Assembly (NCBI GenBank): GCA_947252975.1
Contig: CAMXWX010000006.1
Location: 1-36,613, forward strand
DNA length: 36,613 bases
Direction of reading: 5' to 3'
Origin: an uncultured Gardnerella sp.
GTDB taxonomy: Bacteria; Actinomycetota; Actinomycetes; Actinomycetales; Bifidobacteriaceae
Part shown: positions 34,001 to 36,613 of the stretch, piece after piece
Layout: each line of letters starts with the position of its first letter
Position numbering within the stretch: the stretch's first letter is position 1
Notes under the pieces: model-generated
What the model saw: only the letters and a program-made list of their open reading frames with translations
What the model was told of the DNA's origin: nothing
Database searches by the model: none
Made by a program: the position numbers and the translations under genes

Positions 34001-34454
34001 TCACGACGAGCCGACTGTGTCTTCGGAATACGCCGATCCGTATGCGCTTAAGGGCGGAGATCCGTTTATTAAGACCAATAAGCACGGCCACGGAAGCATT
34101 GCGGACACTGCGCCTACAGTTAAGCAGGAGTCTAGTGCGGATGTGCGCGCTAAGTTGGCGAAGATTGCGGCGGCTGCGGCATCTTCGGCGTTCTTTGAGG
34201 AGTCTTTGCGCAGAAGTTTGGACGGCGGTAAGGATGATGCGGATTCTGCGGATTTGGCGGATTCTGTGGATTCTGCGGATTCTGCGATTAGTGAGGATGC
34301 TGCGAATGCGGCGTTTGCTGGCGATTTTTCAGTAGATGAGCCAGTAGATAAGCCAGCGGAAGAGTCGCAAGCAACCGTTGAATCGCAAGAAGCAACAGAC
34401 GAGTCGCAAGGAAAAGACGAATCGCAAGAAAAAACAGACGAATCAGAAAACTAA
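31065..34454 (+). CDS. rne: Ribonuclease E/G with long disordered N-terminal extension
   Basis: The start is GTG 31065, four bases after AGGAG; an upstream in-frame TTG at 31041 lacks such a site. This gives 1129 residues. Residues 1 to about 570 are low-complexity, rich in Ser, Asp and Arg. They include two Arg blocks ([14 protein letters not shown] and [14 protein letters not shown]) likely to bind RNA. The catalytic core follows: S1 domain (about 585-700), metal-ligand Asp867 (TIDVNTG) and Asp911 (MIDYVDM), 44 residues apart as in E. coli, and the zinc-link CPTCKGRG (Cys969). The C-terminus is a tail of Asp/Ser/Ala and Glu/Ser/Gln repeats. It processes rRNA and decays mRNA. rplU-rpmA follow. 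Confidence 0.94.
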   Translation: MPRVTRESFNVFEADDNKKDKNENANSSASENAGADSSVNSNASVNPNATSARVGGVVNVVSGSKDAANGVRRRRAGRRVVRVAGAAGESMKLHVEGGDTQDLRSGVAAADSAPFVADSAADSSYTQQQSQAHLRPITSLLFQEPVLPQREHSAESRDADSDYEDSSSNKRDSHSRRDSRDSRDSRSKDDSRRNSRESRNNRKSTDNSLDFSESFENKDDFSEDTNRNSKKSRKTRSSKSSAKAKGSRESFDENYDLQDDDTQLIRVRSRANRDEKNAQIERDKNANQDESQASERGEYGIQNGRKSRKNRRLNAAERRAAAEVEQIEEDLEYDDITYAPIENRKAGKASRRLDYGDFEDDFSDESARSRVDSADNFYSADNADRADSADRADRADSNEVYAKESDLQDDEDGVITRRRRRRRSSRVDRADNANKSAESEDSSFNSASSKYSVDEIEVSQEDRDLIPDPEELRSQDEEVYTRRRRRRRSKIADDSSTIESRFDSSDTDSQSRRSRKQQYIDEITDIEGSTRLEAKKQRRRDNRRERNRQNLLMEQDFLARRENVDRLMVVRERDRHTQISVIEDNILVEHYVSDIQEVATVGNIYLGRVQNVLPSMEAAFVDIGQARNGVLYAGEVNWDTTRLEGQPRRMELAFKAGDPVLVQVTKDPIGHKGARLTSQVTLAGRFLVLVPSGAMTGVSRKLSDRERSRLRAIVSKIAPKDMGIIIRTAADGASEDAIEKDLESLVKQWDRIEAKRQEFLHGKRPKLLQGEPDVAIRVVRDIFNDDFQKMIVEGKGAYDRICEYLEMMAPDLRSKIEYWDPAEHEGKDVFDKWQIDSQLRKGMGRQVYLPAGGSIVIDRTEAMTTIDVNTGRFIGRGKSLEETVTRCNLEASEEIARQLRLRDIGGMVMIDYVDMVMPANRDLVLRRLVECLARDRTKHQVAEVTSLGLVQMTRKRVGQGLVEAFSEECPTCKGRGFILHDEPTVSSEYADPYALKGGDPFIKTNKHGHGSIADTAPTVKQESSADVRAKLAKIAAAAASSAFFEESLRRSLDGGKDDADSADLADSVDSADSAISEDAANAAFAGDFSVDEPVDKPAEESQATVESQEATDESQGKDESQEKTDESEN

Positions 34455-34522
34455 AAACGCCCAAAGTATAAGGCTTGAGTACAATAGTTTCTACTGTTTA
34501 GCTCGACTTTATAGATTAGCTC

Positions 34523-34598
34523 TTGACGTTAGTACAGGGGTAGGTGTATTTTTGATAGTCGGTGTCTTGCCGCATGTTCAATGCTGCGCGCGAGGCAA
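34523..34598 (+). promoter_or_regulatory. Promoter and leader hairpin of rplU-rpmA
   Basis: TTGACG (34523-34528) and TATTTT (34547-34552), 18 bases apart, make a plausible promoter. The leader then forms a two-part hairpin: TTGCC/GGCAA (34567-34571 and 34594-34598) around GCAT/ATGC (34572-34575 and 34581-34584). Ribosomal-protein leaders often carry autoregulatory structures, but I cannot assign this one to a known class. Confidence 0.45.
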
Positions 34599-34632
34599 AA
34601 GTAAAGCTTTCAATTTAGCTAAGGAACGAATT

Positions 34633-34941
34633 ATGTACGCGATTGTGAAGGCCGGTGGCCATCAAGAGAAGGTTGAGGTTGGAGACGCCATCCTCGTAAA
34701 CCGTCTCGATGCAAAGAAGGGCGATACCGTGGAATTCCCGGTCGCGCTCGTTGTTGACGGTGCTAAGGTGACCTTAAGCGCTAAGGATCTTGCAAAGATC
34801 ACAGTTAAGGCAGAAGTTCTTAACGACGAAGCTAAGGGTCCAAAGATTAGCATTATGAAGTATAAGAACAAGACTGGCGTGGCTCGCCGCAAGGGTCATC
34901 GTCAGAAGTTGACTCTCGTCAAGATCACGGCCATCGCCTGA
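34633..34941 (+). CDS. rplU: 50S ribosomal protein L21
   Basis: The open frame extends upstream, but [18 protein letters not shown] is the standard L21 N-terminus and AAGGA (34621-34625) precedes ATG 34633. The 102-residue product has the family end ([17 protein letters not shown]) that binds 23S rRNA. rpmA follows after 33 bases in the usual order rplU-rpmA-obgE. Confidence 0.97.
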   Translation: MYAIVKAGGHQEKVEVGDAILVNRLDAKKGDTVEFPVALVVDGAKVTLSAKDLAKITVKAEVLNDEAKGPKISIMKYKNKTGVARRKGHRQKLTLVKITAIA

Positions 34942-34974
34942 TTGACGGTGTTATAAACCTGAAAGGACAGCAAG

Positions 34975-35226
34975 ATGGCACATAAGAAGGGTGCGTCTAG
35001 CTCGCGCAACGGTCGCGACTCACAGGCGCAATATCTTGGCGTTAAGAAGTTCGGTGGAGAAGCTGTTGTGGCTGGAAACATTATTGTTCGCCAGCGCGGC
35101 ACCAAGTTCCATGCAGGACAGAACGTTGCTTTGGGTAAGGATCACACGCTGTACGCTTTGGTGGACGGCAATGTGAAGTTCGGCATTCGTCGCGATCGCA
35201 AGGTTGTAGACGTAGTTACCGCCTGA
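34975..35226 (+). CDS. rpmA: 50S ribosomal protein L27
   Basis: This 83-residue protein starts [16 protein letters not shown] and has the L27 block [16 protein letters not shown]. The N-terminus is the normal processed-type form that reaches toward the peptidyl transferase centre, without the longer Firmicutes extension. GAAAGGA precedes the ATG. A strong terminator follows, so rplU-rpmA is one transcription unit. Confidence 0.98.
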   Translation: MAHKKGASSSRNGRDSQAQYLGVKKFGGEAVVAGNIIVRQRGTKFHAGQNVALGKDHTLYALVDGNVKFGIRRDRKVVDVVTA

Positions 35227-35245
35227 GTAACTCATTAATCTTCTA

Positions 35246-35273
35246 GCCGCACCCCGTTCGGTGCGGCTTTTTT
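35246..35273 (+). terminator. Rho-independent terminator after rpmA
   Basis: GCCGCACC/GGTGCGGC (35246-35253 and 35260-35267) with a 6-nt loop is followed by six T residues. Confidence 0.95.
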
Positions 35274-35320
35274 GTTTTTGCAAATCTGGCGAGTATTGAG
35301 CATCAAGTAAGGTAAAAGTT

Positions 35321-36613
35321 ATGAGCGATTTTGTAGATCGAGTAACGGTACACGTTAAAGGCGGCGACGGCGGCAACGGATCCGCAGGCGTGCGCAGAGA
35401 AAAATACAAGCCACTTGCAGGTCCAAATGGCGGAAATGGCGGAAATGGCGGAAGCGTTATATTCGTAGCCGATCGCAACGCTAACAGCCTACTCGACTAC
35501 CGATTCATGCCACATCGCGTAGCGCAGAGTGGCACAATGGGTTTAGGTGATACAAAGGACGGCTCCAAAGGAGAAGACCTTATGTTGCCAGTGCCAGTCG
35601 GAACCGTAATTTTTGAGGCGAAGGGTGCATCGGGCGCGCAAAAAAAGCCAGGCAACGTTTTGGCTGATTTGCAACATGTAGGCGACACATTCGTAGTCGC
35701 AGCAGGAGGTGCTGGAGGCCTTGGAAACGCCGCTCTTGCCAATAAAACTCGCCGCGCTCCAGGTTTTGCACTACTAGGCGAACCTGGCGAAGAACGAGAC
35801 GTAATCCTAGAACTAAAGTCGATAGCAGACGTCGCGCTAGTGGGCTTCCCGTCTGCAGGAAAGTCAAGTCTTGTAGCTTCAATCAGCGCTGCAAAACCAA
35901 AAATCGCAGATTATCCGTTTACAACGCTTGTTCCAAACCTTGGTGTGGTCAGCTTTGGTGAATACCGCTACACAATCGCAGACGTGCCAGGATTGATCCC
36001 AGGAGCTTCCGAAGGAAAAGGGCTTGGTCTAGAATTTTTGCGCCACATTGAGCGCACGGAAATAATCGCCCACGTAATCGACTGCGCAACGCTTGAACCC
36101 AATCGCGATCCAATCAGCGATTATAAGGCTTTAGAACACGAGCTTTCGCAATACGCAAACAAGTTGGATTTGCCGCTTGGAGCGATTCCGATTCCAGAGC
36201 GTCCGCGAATTATTGTGCTAAACAAGATTGATGTGCCAGAGGCAAAAGAGTTGGCAGAATTTGTGCGAAGCGACTTTGAAAAAATGGGCTTTCCAGTTTT
36301 TGAGATTTCTACTGCGTCTCACGAAGGCTTGAAAGAGCTTGGTTTTGCGCTTGGAAAGATGGTGGCTAGTATGCGCGAAAAGCTTGCTGAGCAAGAGGCA
36401 GCGCGAGAAGAAGAGCGAGTTGTTATTCAGCCGCTTGAACAGCCAGCATTGAGACGACGCAGAGATGATGGCCGCGGAAGTGCTAGCGACTTTACAATCG
36501 AGCGCGAAGAAGACAAAAATGGCGACTTCTGGTTTACTGTTACGGGCGCTAAGCCAGAGCGTTGGGTTGTGCAAACAAACTTCGACAACGACGAGGCAGT
36601 TGGCTATTTGGCG
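35321..36613 (+). CDS. obgE: GTPase Obg (partial, 3' end outside the window)
   Basis: ATG 35321 with AAGG upstream opens a frame that runs through the window end (431 codons seen). The Gly-rich Obg fold ([32 protein letters not shown]) occupies about residues 1-165. The G domain follows: P-loop GFPSAGKSS (about 174-182), switch [16 protein letters not shown] and NKID. An OCT-type C-terminal domain begins at about 385 ([20 protein letters not shown]). The protein acts in 50S ribosome assembly and stress response. It stands in the conserved rplU-rpmA-obgE order but after its own terminator gap of about 50 bases. The stop is not visible. Confidence 0.97.
   Translation, partial: MSDFVDRVTVHVKGGDGGNGSAGVRREKYKPLAGPNGGNGGNGGSVIFVADRNANSLLDYRFMPHRVAQSGTMGLGDTKDGSKGEDLMLPVPVGTVIFEAKGASGAQKKPGNVLADLQHVGDTFVVAAGGAGGLGNAALANKTRRAPGFALLGEPGEERDVILELKSIADVALVGFPSAGKSSLVASISAAKPKIADYPFTTLVPNLGVVSFGEYRYTIADVPGLIPGASEGKGLGLEFLRHIERTEIIAHVIDCATLEPNRDPISDYKALEHELSQYANKLDLPLGAIPIPERPRIIVLNKIDVPEAKELAEFVRSDFEKMGFPVFEISTASHEGLKELGFALGKMVASMREKLAEQEAAREEERVVIQPLEQPALRRRRDDGRGSASDFTIEREEDKNGDFWFTVTGAKPERWVVQTNFDNDEAVGYLA

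Noticed and set aside
33168..34091. Minus-strand open frame of 307 codons opposite rne
   Set aside because: It lies antisense to the catalytic core of RNase E/G, has no known motif, and its composition mirrors the coding strand.

Overview
The window looks like one end of an assembly contig from a low-GC member of the Bifidobacteriaceae, most likely Gardnerella. This rests on the actinobacterial gene set (hom-thrB, gpsA-ddl, an RNase E/G with a long disordered N-terminus followed by rplU-rpmA-obgE), an actinobacterial 'anchored-repeat' ABC transporter locus, and an AT-leaning base composition unusual for true bifidobacteria. Species is inferred, not shown. Bases 3-35 are an Illumina Nextera adapter, so the contig really starts at about base 36.

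Region 1 (36-10359): a terminator and a nicotinamidase-like gene, then a six-gene co-directional unit. It has three secreted, membrane-anchored surface proteins carrying the actinobacterial wall-repeat domain, a zinc/manganese-type substrate-binding lipoprotein with the same repeat inserted in it, an ATPase and a permease. A promoter overlapped by a near-perfect Fur-family palindrome heads the unit. I read it as a Zur/Fur-controlled metal-scavenging system in which surface repeats may hand metal to the transporter.

Region 2 (10360-19497): housekeeping genes: acyltransferase (plsC-like), gpsA, ddl, a CPBP membrane protease, hom, thrB and a Maf-NUDIX fusion. They are separated by intergenic sequence rich in degenerate short repeats and structured elements.

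Region 3 (19498-29830): an accessory region. A very AT-rich 1586-codon DUF4011/SF1 helicase/Vsr-nuclease gene (anti-phage type) lies among gene debris: an ORF6N fragment, the tail of a restriction helicase, and a KilA-N gene with a one-base frameshift. Duplicated promoter-like and hairpin repeats surround these. Next comes a secreted LPXTG-type coiled-coil surface protein with a 10-G tract in its putative promoter and an in-frame stop that separates the signal peptide half from the wall anchor. Two paralogous ribbon-helix-helix genes follow; the first has a perfect 16-bp palindrome upstream.

Region 4 (29833-36613): an AEC-family transporter on the minus strand, then rne/rng with a structured leader, rplU, rpmA with terminator, and obgE running off the end.

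The most novel signal is a family of four intergenic elements (10358, 19499, 26499, 29656), about 110-165 nt each and all in the same orientation, close downstream of plus-strand genes. They share a core of nested hairpins whose stem sequences differ between copies but stay paired (compensatory changes). They look like an undescribed structured repeat or RNA family, and two copies bracket the defence island.
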